Source: Nocardioides mangrovi
GTDB taxonomy: Bacteria; Actinomycetota; Actinomycetes; Propionibacteriales; Nocardioidaceae
Assembly: GCF_020073815.1 (NCBI RefSeq)
Contig: NZ_JAIQZJ010000006.1
Span: forward strand, 62,001 to 126,000
Direction of reading: 5' to 3'
Length of the DNA stretch: 64,000 nucleotides
Shown: one piece after another, positions 41,263 through 50,228 of the stretch
How positions within the stretch are numbered: the stretch's first letter is position 1
Layout: each line of letters opens with the position of its first letter
The notes under the pieces: generated by a model
The model's input: the letters and a program-made list of their open reading frames with translations, nothing else
Databases searched by the model: none
Told to the model about the DNA's origin: nothing
Program-made: the position numbers and the translations under genes

Positions 41263-41954
41263 CTGCCGACCCCCGCGACCGCCGCCTCGATCAGCGCGAC
41301 CACCTCGTCGGGCTGCGAGACCATCGGCACGTGGCTGGAGGCCACCTCGACCGTGGTCGCGCCCATCCGGGCCGCGAACTGCCGCTCGGCGTCCGGCGGG
41401 ATCGCCTCGTCGTTGGTGGCGACGAGGTACCAGCTCGGCAGGTCCTTCCACGCCGGGTGGCCCATCACGTCGCCGAAGACCGACAGCGAGGTCGCCTGCT
41501 GGACCGCGAACATCACCTTCGCCTGCGCCGGGTCGACGTCCGAGGCGAAGTGGCCCACGAAGTCGTCCTCGGGCAGCCACGCGAAGCCGAGCGTGTCGAC
41601 GTCGAGGTGGGCCAGCGCCGGGCTCGGCGGGCCGCCCTCGACGAGCGCGCCGATCGACTCGCCCTCGTCGAGGCCGAACGCGGCGATGTAGACGAGGCCG
41701 ACCACGTTCGGGGCGTCCTGGCCGAGCGCGGTGATGATCTGGCCGCCGTACGAGTGCCCGACGACGATCGTCGGACCGCTCTGGCGGTTGAGCACTTGGC
41801 GCAGCCGCGCGACGTCGGCGTCGAGGGAGGTCTCGGGGAACTGGGGCGCGGTCACGCCGTAGCCGAGTCCGTGCAGTCGGCTGATCACAGAGCTCCAGCA
41901 GGAGCCGTCCGCCCAGGCGCCGTGCACCAGGACGATGTGGGGGAGGTCCGTCAT
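41259..41954 (-). CDS. Alpha/beta hydrolase (small esterase type)
   Basis: This 231-residue protein shows IVLVHGAWADGSCW, the nucleophile VVGHSYGGQII and a late His in EVASSHVPMVSQP. It is a likely paralogue of the hydrolase at 39650. ATG 41954 stands 6 bp after TAGCGT on the minus strand (leaderless). A 20-bp palindrome overlaps its -35 region. The substrate is unknown. Confidence 0.9.
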   Translation of the reverse strand: MTDLPHIVLVHGAWADGSCWSSVISRLHGLGYGVTAPQFPETSLDADVARLRQVLNRQSGPTIVVGHSYGGQIITALGQDAPNVVGLVYIAAFGLDEGESIGALVEGGPPSPALAHLDVDTLGFAWLPEDDFVGHFASDVDPAQAKVMFAVQQATSLSVFGDVMGHPAWKDLPSWYLVATNDEAIPPDAERQFAARMGATTVEVASSHVPMVSQPDEVVALIEAAVAGVGS

Positions 41955-41960
41955 GCGTCG

Positions 41961-41966
41961 ACGCTA
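41961..41966 (-). promoter_or_regulatory. Leaderless -10 (TAGCGT on minus strand)
   Basis: TAGCGT lies 6 bp before the hydrolase ATG at 41954. Confidence 0.5.
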
Positions 41967-41970
41967 GGGC

Positions 41971-41990
41971 TGGTGGGCACGTTCCCACCA
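41971..41990. promoter_or_regulatory. 20-bp palindrome, candidate operator of the hydrolase
   Basis: TGGTGGG and CCCACCA arms surround CACGTT. It sits 4 bp upstream of the -10 of the minus-strand hydrolase, covering the -35 region, a typical repressor site. The binding protein is unknown. Confidence 0.45.
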
Positions 41991-42009
41991 TGGTCCGTCC
42001 GGACTGTTC

Positions 42010-42029
42010 GGGGATTGGTCACCAACCCC
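42010..42029 (-). terminator. Hairpin after the Old Yellow Enzyme gene
   Basis: GGGG-a-TTGGT pairs with ACCAACCCC around a single C (one bulged A). It lies 16 bp after the reductase stop on the minus strand. A terminator is likely, though the tight palindrome TTGGTCACCAA could also be an operator. Confidence 0.5.
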
Positions 42030-42044
42030 AGCGTCGGACGTCGC

Positions 42045-43115
42045 TCAGTCGTCGAGGAACGGGTAGTCGGTGTAGCCCTCGGCGCCGCCGCCGTAGAAGG
42101 TGTCGGGGTTGGGCTCGTTGAGCGCCGCGCCGGTCTGCCAGCGGGCGGGCAGGTCGGGGTTGGCCAGGAAGAGCCGGCCGACCGCGACCGCGTCGGCGAG
42201 GTCCTTGTCGAGGATCTCCTGGGCCGACTCGCGCGTGGTGATCTCGCCGAAGCCGTCGTTGGCGATGACCACGCCGCCGAAGCCGCGGCGCAGGTCCTGG
42301 ACGAGGTCGGTCTTCGGGTCGGCCAGGATGCTCAGGTAGGCCAGGCCCAGCGGGGCGAGGCCCTCGACCAGCAGACCGTACGTCGCGGCCACGTCGGCCG
42401 GGTCCTCCTCGGTGGCGCCCTGGATGTTGTGAGCGGGGGAGATCCGGATGCCGACCCGCTCGGGGCCGATCGCCTCCGCCACGGCCCGGGTGACCTCGAG
42501 CGCGAAGCGGACCCGGTTCTCGGGCGAGCCGCCGTACCCGTCGGTGCGGTGGTTCGACCCCGGGGCCAGGAACTGGTGGATCAGGTAGCCGTTGGCGCCG
42601 TGCACCTCGACGCCGTCGAGGCCGGCCTCGACCGCGTTCCGCGCCGCCTGGACGTAGCCCTCGACGACGGCCGGGATCTCGTCGAGCGCGATCTCGCGCG
42701 GGGTCGGGAAGGGCTGCGGCCCGTCGGCGGTGAACATCTCGTCCGGCGCGGCGATCGGGCTGGGCGCGATGATCTCCTGGCCGCCGGTGTTGTCGGGGTG
42801 CGAGATCCGGCCCGCGTGCATGAGCTGGGCGACGATCCGGCCGCCGTTGGCGTGGACGGCGTCGGCGACGCGACGCCAGCCCGCGAGCTGCTCCGCGGAG
42901 TGGAAGCCGGGGGTGTTGAGGTAGCCCTGGCCCTCCGCGGTGGGCTGGCTGCCCTCGGTGATGATCAGGCCCGCGGAGGCGCGCTGGGCGTAGTACTCGA
43001 CCGCGAGGTCGCCGGGCACGGTGTCCTCGGCGCGGTTGCGGGTCAGCGGCGCCATCACCAGGCGGTTGGGCAGCGTCCAGGCGCCGACGGTCAGGGACTC
43101 GAAGAGATCAGCCAT
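42045..43115 (-). CDS. Old Yellow Enzyme family alkene reductase
   Basis: This 356-residue FMN-dependent NAD(P)H oxidoreductase has LFESLTVGAWTLPNRLVMAP (N-terminal FMN region), DGVEVHGANGYLIHQFL (His-Asn substrate pair) and HRTDGYGGSPENR. It reduces activated C=C bonds of enones, nitro compounds or quinones in the cytosol. ATG 43115 is preferred over GTG 43124. It is 70 bp downstream of the enoyl-CoA hydratase gene on the same strand, separated by a hairpin. Confidence 0.92.
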   Translation of the reverse strand: MADLFESLTVGAWTLPNRLVMAPLTRNRAEDTVPGDLAVEYYAQRASAGLIITEGSQPTAEGQGYLNTPGFHSAEQLAGWRRVADAVHANGGRIVAQLMHAGRISHPDNTGGQEIIAPSPIAAPDEMFTADGPQPFPTPREIALDEIPAVVEGYVQAARNAVEAGLDGVEVHGANGYLIHQFLAPGSNHRTDGYGGSPENRVRFALEVTRAVAEAIGPERVGIRISPAHNIQGATEEDPADVAATYGLLVEGLAPLGLAYLSILADPKTDLVQDLRRGFGGVVIANDGFGEITTRESAQEILDKDLADAVAVGRLFLANPDLPARWQTGAALNEPNPDTFYGGGAEGYTDYPFLDD

Positions 43116-43158
43116 GTCCGGCACAGCGCGGTCGGGCCGACCGCTGTTCCGTCCCGGG

Positions 43159-43176
43159 CGGTGAGGAGTCTCACCG
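43159..43176 (-). terminator. Hairpin between the hydratase and reductase genes
   Basis: CGGTGAG and CTCACCG arms close a GAGT tetraloop, 10 bp after the hydratase stop. There is no T-run. It may be a terminator or an operator for the reductase, 44 bp before that start. Confidence 0.4.
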
Positions 43177-43185
43177 TTTGAGCGG

Positions 43186-43968
43186 TCACCAGCCCGGAGG
43201 AAGGTTCGTGAAGTCGGGCTCGCGACCCTCGGCGAAGGCGGTCAGCGCCTCCAGGTTGGCCGGGCCGCCCATGAGCTCGGCGAAGGCCGCGTTCTCGCGA
43301 TCGCGGGCGGCGCGGATCTCGGCGCGCAGCGGCTCGGTCATGGTCCGCTTCACCGCGACCAGCGACGAGATCGGCCGCGCGGCCAGCAGCTCGGCGTGCC
43401 GACGCGCCTCGGGGAGCAGGTCGTGGGGCTCGCAGACCCGCCACACGAGGCCCATCTCCTTCGCCTCGGCCGCCGAGACCCACTCCGCGGAGAGCAGCAT
43501 CCAGGCGGCGTCCTGGTGACCGAGCAGCCGCGGGAAGAGGTACGACGAGGCCGCCTCGGGCGCGACGCCGAGGCTGGTGAAGGGGCACTTCAGCCGGGCC
43601 GTGGTCGACATGAACGCGAGGTCGGCGTACCCGAGGATCGTGGCGCCGATGCCGAGCCCGACCCCGTTGACGGCGCAGACGAGCGGCTTGGGGAAGGCGA
43701 CCAGCGCGTCGAGCAGGCCGAGGAAGCCGTGCTTGCCGGGCACGAAGTCGGGGTCGGTCGCGCGCGCGTGCATCTCGAGGAGATCGGTGCCGGCGCTGAA
43801 CGCGCGACCGTTGCCGGTGAGCAGCACGACCGCGACGCCGGGGTCCTCGGCCGCGGCCAGGAGCGCGTCGGCGGTCGCGTCGTACAGAGCCTCGTTGAAG
43901 GCGTTGAGCGCGTCCGGCCGGTCCAGGGTGACCGTGCGGACCCGGCTGGTGTCGTCGATCTGGAGCAT
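43186..43968 (-). CDS. Enoyl-CoA hydratase/isomerase family protein
   Basis: This 260-residue crotonase has the CoA-binding oxyanion regions GRAFSAGTDLLEM and CAVNGVGLGIGATILGYADL. One expected hydratase Glu position reads APEAASSYLFP, as in enoyl-CoA isomerases/hydratases of this group. ATG 43968 is 6 bp after TAGTCT (leaderless), and a perfect KstR-type box touches that -10. It is therefore a candidate member of a steroid-degradation regulon, with a hydratase role in sterol side-chain or ring breakdown (inference from the box). Confidence 0.9.
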   Translation of the reverse strand: MLQIDDTSRVRTVTLDRPDALNAFNEALYDATADALLAAAEDPGVAVVLLTGNGRAFSAGTDLLEMHARATDPDFVPGKHGFLGLLDALVAFPKPLVCAVNGVGLGIGATILGYADLAFMSTTARLKCPFTSLGVAPEAASSYLFPRLLGHQDAAWMLLSAEWVSAAEAKEMGLVWRVCEPHDLLPEARRHAELLAARPISSLVAVKRTMTEPLRAEIRAARDRENAAFAELMGGPANLEALTAFAEGREPDFTNLPPGW

Positions 43969-43977
43969 GGCCGAAGA

Positions 43978-43993
43978 CTAGAACACGTTCTAG
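43978..43993. promoter_or_regulatory. KstR-type operator box (perfect palindrome)
   Basis: CTAGAAC and GTTCTAG arms flank AC. The inner 14 bp fits the published KstR pattern TnnAACnnGTTnnA exactly. It overlaps the -10 (TAGTCT) of the hydratase gene and lies 16 bp before the -10 of the divergent glycosylase gene. Confidence 0.75.
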
Positions 43994-44009
43994 CGTCGGT
44001 GGCGAGAGC

Positions 44010-44015
44010 TAGGGT
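44010..44015 (+). promoter_or_regulatory. Leaderless -10 (TAGGGT)
   Basis: TAGGGT stands 7 bp before GTG 44023 of the DNA glycosylase gene. Confidence 0.6.
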
Positions 44016-44022
44016 CGCGGAC

Positions 44023-44958
44023 GTGGCGGGCGACGGGCAGGCGCGGGAGTGGCGACCCGACTGGCCGTGCCCGGTCGGCACCGTGCTGCGCATCCACAAG
44101 CGGGGTGGCGGCGACCCGACGTACCGCGTCGACGGCGACCGCCACTGGCGCGGCATCCGTACGCCGGACGGCCCGGTCACCCTGCTCGTCGAGCCGCGCT
44201 CGACCGAGGGCGTCGTGCGTGCCGAGGCCTGGGGGCCGGGCGCGGCGTGGGCGCTCGACTCGCTGCCGGCGCTGCTCGGCGCCGAGGACGACGTGACCGG
44301 CTTCGAGCCCGGCCACCCGCTGGTCGAGGAGGCCTGGCGCCGCTACGGCCACTGGCGGATCGGCCGCACCGGACGGGTCATGGAGGCGCTGACGCCGGCG
44401 ATCATCGAGCAGAAGGTGACCGGCCAGGAGGCTTTCGCGGGCTTCCGGATGCTCGTGCACCGCTTCGGTGAGCGCGCGCCCGGGCCGGGGGAGCCGCTGA
44501 AGCTGTGGATCCAGCCGTCGGCCGAGACGATCCGACAGGTGCCCTCGTGGGAGTGGCTGCGCATGCACGTCGACCCGGCCCGCTCGCGTGCGCTGGTCAA
44601 CGCGGCCCGGGTCGCCGACGCGCTCGAGCGCACCGTCGGGCTGCCCGGCGACGAGGTCGAGCGCCGGCTGACGTCGCTCCCCGGGGTCGGGGTCTGGACG
44701 GCCGCCGAGGTGCGCCAGCGCGCCCACGGCGACGCCGACGCGGTCTCCTTCGGCGACTACCACATCGCCGCCGACCTGGGCTGGGCCGTGAGCGGGGAGC
44801 CCTTCACCGACGAGCAGATGGCCGACTTCCTCGAGCCCTGGCGACCCCACCGCGGCCGGGTGCCGATCCTGATCGGCCTGGTCGCCGGCCGACGGCCGCG
44901 GCACGGCGCCCGGATGGCCCCGCGCACGCACCTGCCAGCGAAGGTCACCCGCCGCTGA
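44023..44958 (+). CDS. DNA-3-methyladenine glycosylase 2 family (AlkA-like) protein
   Basis: This 311-residue protein has an N-terminal AlkA-type beta domain (residues 1-95) and a HhH-GPD domain. The hairpin-helix is LPGVGVWTAAEVRQ near residue 217, and the catalytic Asp is probably in SFGDYHIA near residue 244. It should excise alkylated bases in base excision repair. GTG 44023 is supported by the TAGGGT element at 7 bp. It is divergent from the KstR-box hydratase gene and convergent with the phospholipase-D-type gene. Confidence 0.88.
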   Translation: MAGDGQAREWRPDWPCPVGTVLRIHKRGGGDPTYRVDGDRHWRGIRTPDGPVTLLVEPRSTEGVVRAEAWGPGAAWALDSLPALLGAEDDVTGFEPGHPLVEEAWRRYGHWRIGRTGRVMEALTPAIIEQKVTGQEAFAGFRMLVHRFGERAPGPGEPLKLWIQPSAETIRQVPSWEWLRMHVDPARSRALVNAARVADALERTVGLPGDEVERRLTSLPGVGVWTAAEVRQRAHGDADAVSFGDYHIAADLGWAVSGEPFTDEQMADFLEPWRPHRGRVPILIGLVAGRRPRHGARMAPRTHLPAKVTRR

Positions 44959-44973
44959 CGCCTCGTCCGTACG

Positions 44974-46230
44974 TCAGAGCAGCGGTCGCAGCGGCGCCAG
45001 GATCATCTCGGTGAACTTCCGGTGCAGGTCCCGCGCCTCCCACTCGCCCTTGGTGAGCTCGAGGCAGTTGGACTCGTCGATCCCGAAGACCTTCTCCAGC
45101 GCGGTCGCGAAGTCGGGGTCGATCACCTCGACGTTGATCTCGTAGTTGCCCTGGAGGCTGAGCCGGTCGATGTTGGCGGTGCCGATCGTCGACCAGGTGC
45201 CGTCGATGGTGGCGGTCTTCGCGTGCACCATCGCGTCCTTGAAGCGGAAGATCCGGACGCCGGCGTCGAGGAGCTGGGAGAAGTAGCCGCGGGAGATCCA
45301 GTCGGCCACGATGTGGTTGGACTTCAGCGGGACGAGCAGGCGCACGTCGACCCCGCGCGCCGCGGCGGCCTTCATCGTGTCGACGAAGTCCTGGTCGGGG
45401 CAGAAGTAGGCCTGCGTCATCCAGACGTTCTCGGTGGCCCGGCCGATCGCCTCGATGTACATCGACCGGATGGGGAACATCCACAGCCGCGGCACGTTGC
45501 GGTGGAAGCGCAGCCGGGTCTCCCAGGTCGAGGCAGCCTCGAGCAGCAGCGGGCGCTCCGACGTACCGATCCGGCGACGGCGGTTGAGGTTCCAGAAGTC
45601 CGCGAAGGCGCGCTTGAGGTCCCACACGCCCGGGCCGGTGATGCGGACGTGGGTGTCGCGCCACTCGGTGGCGTACGCCGTCCCGATGTTGTAGCCGCCG
45701 ACGAAGCCGACCGCGTCGTCGACGACGAGGATCTTGCGGTGGTCGCGGCCGTAGCGGGCGAGGTCGAAGAACTTCCAGCCGGCGGGGTAGATCGGGTAGC
45801 GCAGCACCTTCATCCCGGGCGGGAAGCGCTTGAACCGGGGCGAGACGACGAGGTTCGCGAAGCCGTCGTAGATGCAGTAGACCTCCACACCGCGCGCCGA
45901 GGCCGCCGAGAGGGCGTCCTTGAAGCGCTGGCCGACCTCGTCGCCCTTCCAGATGTAGGTCTCGAAGAGGATCTGCCGCTGGGCGCCCTCGATGGCGTCG
46001 AGCATCGCGTCGTACAGGTCCTGGCCGTAGGTGTACGGCGTCAGCTCGCCCTCGCCCACGTCCACCGGGTTCGGCGCGGTGACCGGGAAGGGCTTGGGCT
46101 TCTTCCCGCGCCGGCGGTAGGAGTCGACCACCGACATCCCGATCGCCAGCGCGACCTGGACGCCGATCACCGTCAGGAGGGTCCGGCGGAGCACCCGCAG
46201 CAGTCGCTCGACACCGGTCCGGTTCCGCAC
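44974..46230 (-). CDS. Phospholipase D-like protein (cardiolipin-synthase type)
   Basis: This 418-residue protein has one N-terminal membrane segment (LLTVIGVQVALAIGMSVV, near residue 18) and two HKD motifs: RDHRKILVVDDAVGFVGGYN and MVHAKTATIDGTWSTIGTAN. This is the layout of cardiolipin synthases, which join two phosphatidylglycerols at the membrane. The start is placed at GTG 46230 because TACATT lies exactly 6 bp upstream on the minus strand; GTG 46251 would add seven residues and span that promoter. Confidence 0.88.
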   Translation of the reverse strand: MRNRTGVERLLRVLRRTLLTVIGVQVALAIGMSVVDSYRRRGKKPKPFPVTAPNPVDVGEGELTPYTYGQDLYDAMLDAIEGAQRQILFETYIWKGDEVGQRFKDALSAASARGVEVYCIYDGFANLVVSPRFKRFPPGMKVLRYPIYPAGWKFFDLARYGRDHRKILVVDDAVGFVGGYNIGTAYATEWRDTHVRITGPGVWDLKRAFADFWNLNRRRRIGTSERPLLLEAASTWETRLRFHRNVPRLWMFPIRSMYIEAIGRATENVWMTQAYFCPDQDFVDTMKAAAARGVDVRLLVPLKSNHIVADWISRGYFSQLLDAGVRIFRFKDAMVHAKTATIDGTWSTIGTANIDRLSLQGNYEINVEVIDPDFATALEKVFGIDESNCLELTKGEWEARDLHRKFTEMILAPLRPLL

Positions 46231-46236
46231 GACGTC

Positions 46237-46242
46237 AATGTA
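46237..46242 (-). promoter_or_regulatory. Leaderless -10 (TACATT on minus strand)
   Basis: TACATT is 6 bp before GTG 46230 and decides that start of the phospholipase D-like gene. Confidence 0.5.
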
Positions 46243-46267
46243 CCGAGGCACTGTCGGCGGACCCGTC

Positions 46268-46273
46268 TAGGCT
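46268..46273 (+). promoter_or_regulatory. Leaderless -10 (TAGGCT)
   Basis: TAGGCT lies 6 bp before ATG 46280 of uvrB. No SOS-type box was noticed nearby. Confidence 0.55.
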
Positions 46274-46279
46274 CGTTGC

Positions 46280-48400
46280 ATGCGACCAGTCACCGATCTC
46301 GAGCGCCGGGTGGCGCCGTTCAAGGTCGTCTCCGACTACCAGCCCTCCGGCGACCAGCCCGCCGCCATCGAGGAGATCTCCAAGCGGATCAACGGGGGCG
46401 TCGAGGACGTGGTGCTGCTGGGTGCCACCGGCACCGGCAAGACGGCCACCGTCGCCTGGGTCGCCGAGCAGCTCCAGCGGCCGATGCTCGTCATGCAGCC
46501 CAACAAGACGTTGGCCGCCCAGTTCGCCAACGAGCTGCGCCAGCTCTTCCCGGACAACGCGATCGAGTACTTCGTCTCCTACTACGACTATTACCAGCCC
46601 GAGGCCTACGTGCCTCAGACGGACACCTACATCGAGAAGGACTCCTCGATCAACGAGGAGGTCGAGCGGCTGCGCCACTCGGCGACCAACTCGCTGCTCA
46701 CCCGGCGCGACGTGATCGTGGTCAGCACCGTCTCCTGCATCTACGGCCTCGGCACCCCGCAGGAGTACGTCGACCGGATGATCCGGCTCAAGGTGGGGGA
46801 GGAGCACGACCGCGACTCGATCCTGCGGCGGCTCGTCGAGATCCAGTACACCCGCAACGACATGTCCTTCACGCGCGGCACCTTCCGGGTCCGTGGCGAC
46901 ACCCTCGAGGTCTTCCCGGTCTACGAGGAGATGGCGATCCGGATCGAGTTCTTCGGTGACGAGATCGAGCGGATGATGACCCTCCACCCGGTCACCGGCG
47001 AGGTCGTCACCGAGGACGAGGAGCTCTACATCTTCCCGGCGACCCACTACGTCGCCGGCGCCGAGCGCATGGAGCGCGCGATCAACGGCATCGAGGCGGA
47101 GCTCGAGGACCAGCTGGCCAGGTTCGAGCGCGAGGGCAAGCTGCTGGAGGCGCAGCGGCTGCGGATGCGCACGACGTACGACGTCGAGATGATGCGCCAG
47201 GTCGGCTCCTGCTCGGGCATCGAGAACTACTCGATGCACATCGACGGCCGCACCCGCGGCAGCGCGCCCAACTGCCTGCTCGACTACTTCCCCGAGGACT
47301 TCGTGCTCGTCGTCGACGAGTCCCACGTCGCGGTGCCGCAGATCGGCGGCATGTACGAAGGCGACATGTCCCGCAAGCGCAACCTGGTCGACCACGGCTT
47401 CCGGCTGCCGAGCGCGATGGACAACCGGCCGCTGCGCTGGGAGGAGTTCCTCGACCGGATCGGGCAGACGATCTACCTCTCGGCCACGCCGGGCGACTAC
47501 GAGCTCGACAAGGTCCAGGGCGACACCGTCGAGCAGATCATCCGGCCGACCGGCCTGGTCGACCCCGAGGTCGTGGTCAAGCCGACCAAGGGCCAGATCG
47601 ACGACCTCATCCACGAGATCAACACCCGCACGGAGAAGAACGAGCGCGTCCTGGTCACCACGCTGACCAAGAAGATGTCCGAGGACCTCACCGACTACCT
47701 CCTCGACGCCGGCATCCGCACCCGCTACCTCCACTCGGAGGTCGACACCCTCAAGCGGATCGAGCTGCTCCGCGACCTCCGGCTGGGGCAGTACGACGTC
47801 CTCGTCGGCATCAACCTGCTCCGCGAGGGCCTCGACCTGCCCGAGGTGTCGCTGGTGTCGATCCTCGACGCCGACAAGGAGGGCTTCCTGCGCTCCGACA
47901 AGTCCCTGATCCAGACGATCGGCCGCGCGGCGCGCAACGTGTCCGGCGAGGTGCACATGTACGCCGACAAGATCACTCCGTCGATGGAGTCGGCGATCGA
48001 CGAGACCAACCGACGTCGCGCCAAGCAGGTCGCCTACAACACCGCCCACGGCATCGACCCGCAGCCGCTGCGGAAGAAGATCGCGGACATCACCGACATG
48101 CTGGCCCGTGAGGACGAGTCCACCCAGGAGCTCCTCGAGACCTGGCAGCAGGGTGACCCGAAGAACCGGAAGGCCCCGGTCCCCGCGCTCTCGCGGCTGG
48201 CCGGCGGCGAGTCCGGCCAGCACACCCAGGACCTCGCCGGGCTGCCGAGCGCCGAGCTCGCCCAGCTCATCCAGGAGCTGACCGACCAGATGAAGGGCGC
48301 CGCCGCCGAGCTGCACTTCGAGGTCGCGGCCCGGCTGCGCGACGAGATCGGCGACCTGAAGAAGGAGCTGCGGCAGATGATGGAGGCAGGGGCCAAGTGA
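46280..48400 (+). CDS. uvrB: Excinuclease ABC subunit B
   Basis: This 706-residue UvrB is the DNA-damage-verifying helicase-like subunit of nucleotide excision repair. Walker A GATGTGKT is at residues 48-55. The beta-hairpin [12 protein letters not shown], helicase motifs [17 protein letters not shown] and [17 protein letters not shown], and a C-terminal UVR motif ([14 protein letters not shown]) that contacts UvrC are all present. Length is normal. The start is leaderless-type. It overlaps the VOC gene by 4 bp (GTGA). Confidence 0.98.
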   Translation: MRPVTDLERRVAPFKVVSDYQPSGDQPAAIEEISKRINGGVEDVVLLGATGTGKTATVAWVAEQLQRPMLVMQPNKTLAAQFANELRQLFPDNAIEYFVSYYDYYQPEAYVPQTDTYIEKDSSINEEVERLRHSATNSLLTRRDVIVVSTVSCIYGLGTPQEYVDRMIRLKVGEEHDRDSILRRLVEIQYTRNDMSFTRGTFRVRGDTLEVFPVYEEMAIRIEFFGDEIERMMTLHPVTGEVVTEDEELYIFPATHYVAGAERMERAINGIEAELEDQLARFEREGKLLEAQRLRMRTTYDVEMMRQVGSCSGIENYSMHIDGRTRGSAPNCLLDYFPEDFVLVVDESHVAVPQIGGMYEGDMSRKRNLVDHGFRLPSAMDNRPLRWEEFLDRIGQTIYLSATPGDYELDKVQGDTVEQIIRPTGLVDPEVVVKPTKGQIDDLIHEINTRTEKNERVLVTTLTKKMSEDLTDYLLDAGIRTRYLHSEVDTLKRIELLRDLRLGQYDVLVGINLLREGLDLPEVSLVSILDADKEGFLRSDKSLIQTIGRAARNVSGEVHMYADKITPSMESAIDETNRRRAKQVAYNTAHGIDPQPLRKKIADITDMLAREDESTQELLETWQQGDPKNRKAPVPALSRLAGGESGQHTQDLAGLPSAELAQLIQELTDQMKGAAAELHFEVAARLRDEIGDLKKELRQMMEAGAK

Positions 48401-48834
48401 GCACGCTCCGCGAGGTCCAGGTGACCTTCGACTGCGCCGACCCGCGGGCGCTGTCGCTCTTCTGGTGCGAGGTGCTCGGCTACGAGCTCCCGCCCCCGCC
48501 GCCCGGCTTCGACTCGTGGGACGCCTTCTCGGCGAGCCTGCCGGAGCAGTTCCGCAACATGGCGAGCGCCTGCCAGGACCCGACCGGCGCCGGCCCGCGG
48601 CTCTTCTTCCAGCAGGTGCCCGAGGGCAAGGTCGTCAAGAACCGCGTCCACCTCGACGTCCGGGCCGCCCCCGGCCTCGAGGGCGAGGACCGCGTCGAGG
48701 CCCTCGAGACCGAGGCCGAGCGCCTCGTCGCCCTCGGCGCCAGCAAGATCGAGCTCGTCGTCCAGACGGTCCCCATGCCGGCCACCTTCATCGTGATGCG
48801 CGACCCCGAGGGCAACGAGTTCTGCCTCGACTGA
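48397..48834 (+). CDS. VOC family protein
   Basis: This 145-residue protein has the vicinal oxygen chelate fold: [20 protein letters not shown] at the start and [14 protein letters not shown] at the end. It resembles the glyoxalase-like domain proteins common in Actinobacteria. GTG 48397 overlaps the uvrB stop, so it is translationally coupled to uvrB. The ligand is unknown and no link to repair is evident. Confidence 0.85.
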   Translation: MSTLREVQVTFDCADPRALSLFWCEVLGYELPPPPPGFDSWDAFSASLPEQFRNMASACQDPTGAGPRLFFQQVPEGKVVKNRVHLDVRAAPGLEGEDRVEALETEAERLVALGASKIELVVQTVPMPATFIVMRDPEGNEFCLD

Positions 48835-48914
48835 CCGTCGAGTCCGGACTTCCGTCGGCCGAGTCGGGGGTTCCGGACGGTCGAGCCGGCTCCGAGTGAC
48901 CCCGCTCACGGCTC

Positions 48915-48920
48915 TAGACT
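48915..48920 (+). promoter_or_regulatory. Leaderless -10 (TAGACT)
   Basis: TAGACT is 7 bp before GTG 48928 of the MFS transporter gene. Confidence 0.55.
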
Positions 48921-48927
48921 TCGGGGA

Positions 48928-50220
48928 GTGAATCCGCCGACCATCACCGCGCGTGCCTGGTCGGTCTGGATCGTGGGGCTGCTCGTCTACCTGGTGGCGG
49001 TCTTCCACCGCTCGTCGCTCGCGGTCGCGGGTCTCGCGGCCACCGACCGCTTCGACATCTCGGCCTCGCAGCTGGCGACGTTCACGATGCTCCAGCTGGT
49101 CGTGTACGCCGGGATGCAGATCCCCGTCGGTCTGCTGGTCGACCGGTTCGGCTCACGCAGCGTGCTGCTCTGCGGCACCGCCCTGCTCACCCTCGCGCAG
49201 ACCGGCTTCGCGCTCGCGGAGAGCTACCCGGCGGCGCTGATCGCCCGGGTGTTCGTCGGGATGGGCGACGCGATGACCTTCATCTGCGTGCTGCGACTGG
49301 TGGCCACCTGGTTCCCGGCCCGCCGGATCCCGATCGTCACCCAGCTCACCGGCACCCTCGGCCAGCTCGGCGCGGTGCTCGCCGCGGTCCCGATGACCTG
49401 GGCGCTCGGCCACCTGGGCTGGACGAAGGCCTACCTCGTCGCGGCGTCGCTCGGCCTGGTCCTCGCCGTCGCCGTGCTGCTCGTGCTCCACGACTCGCCC
49501 GGGCACCGCAACCTCCGCGGACCGGCGCTGTCGCTGTCCGCCGTACGCCGGAGCCTGGCGGCGTCCTGGGCCCACCCCGGCACCCGGCTGGGCTTCTGGA
49601 TGCACTTCTCGACGCAGTTCAGCTCGACCGCGCTGAGCCTGCTCTGGGGCTACCCGTTCTTCGTGAAGGGCGAGCTGCAGTCCTCCTCGACCGCCGGCCT
49701 GCTGCTCACCCTCATGGTGCTGTCGGTGATGGCCGCTGGCCCGACGCTCGGCTGGCTCGTCGGCTCCCACCCGTGGCACCGCTCCACGATGGTGCTCACC
49801 ATCGTCGGGGCCATCGTCACCGTCTGGACCGTGGTCCTCGCCTGGCCGGGCCACGCGCCGACGTGGCTGCTCGTGGTACTCGTCATCGTCGTCGGCGTCG
49901 GCGGCCCCGCGTCGATGATCGGCTTCGACGTCGGCCGCACCTCCAACCCGCACGAGCGGCTCGCCAGCGCCAGCGGCATCATCAACCAGGGCGGCTTCAT
50001 CGCCAGCCTGGTCCTGGTGATCGTGATCGGCATCGTCCTGGACTGGCGGACGCCGGGCGGCGGCTCCGACTACACGCCGTCGGCCTTCCGGTGGGCGATG
50101 AGCACCCAGTACCTCATCTGGGCGCTCGGCATCGTGCAGGTCTACCGCTACCGCGTGCGCACCCGCCGGGTCGTCGACCGCGACGAGCTGGAGGGTGTGC
50201 TGGTCCGCCCTCCCGGGTAA
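48928..50220 (+). CDS. Major facilitator superfamily transporter
   Basis: This 430-residue membrane protein has about 12 hydrophobic segments. The MFS loop between helices 2 and 3 is seen as GLLVDRFGSRSVLL, with the RHSSLAVAG-like N-terminal helix (HRSSLAVAGLAA). Homology group and substrate are not evident. Efflux or nitrate/nitrite-porter-like relatives share this look. GTG 48928 is supported by the TAGACT element. The hemerythrin gene follows after 8 bp. Confidence 0.9.
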   Translation: MNPPTITARAWSVWIVGLLVYLVAVFHRSSLAVAGLAATDRFDISASQLATFTMLQLVVYAGMQIPVGLLVDRFGSRSVLLCGTALLTLAQTGFALAESYPAALIARVFVGMGDAMTFICVLRLVATWFPARRIPIVTQLTGTLGQLGAVLAAVPMTWALGHLGWTKAYLVAASLGLVLAVAVLLVLHDSPGHRNLRGPALSLSAVRRSLAASWAHPGTRLGFWMHFSTQFSSTALSLLWGYPFFVKGELQSSSTAGLLLTLMVLSVMAAGPTLGWLVGSHPWHRSTMVLTIVGAIVTVWTVVLAWPGHAPTWLLVVLVIVVGVGGPASMIGFDVGRTSNPHERLASASGIINQGGFIASLVLVIVIGIVLDWRTPGGGSDYTPSAFRWAMSTQYLIWALGIVQVYRYRVRTRRVVDRDELEGVLVRPPG

Positions 50221-50228
50221 GGAGGGCC

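Noticed and set aside
46235..48316. A 693-codon open frame antisense to uvrB
   Set aside because: UvrB is unmistakable on the plus strand; the antisense frame has no recognisable motif.
48835..48927. GTCGAG/TCCGGA-like repeats between the VOC and MFS genes
   Set aside because: The copies are imperfect and show no consistent palindrome or spacing; only the TAGACT promoter element is supported there.
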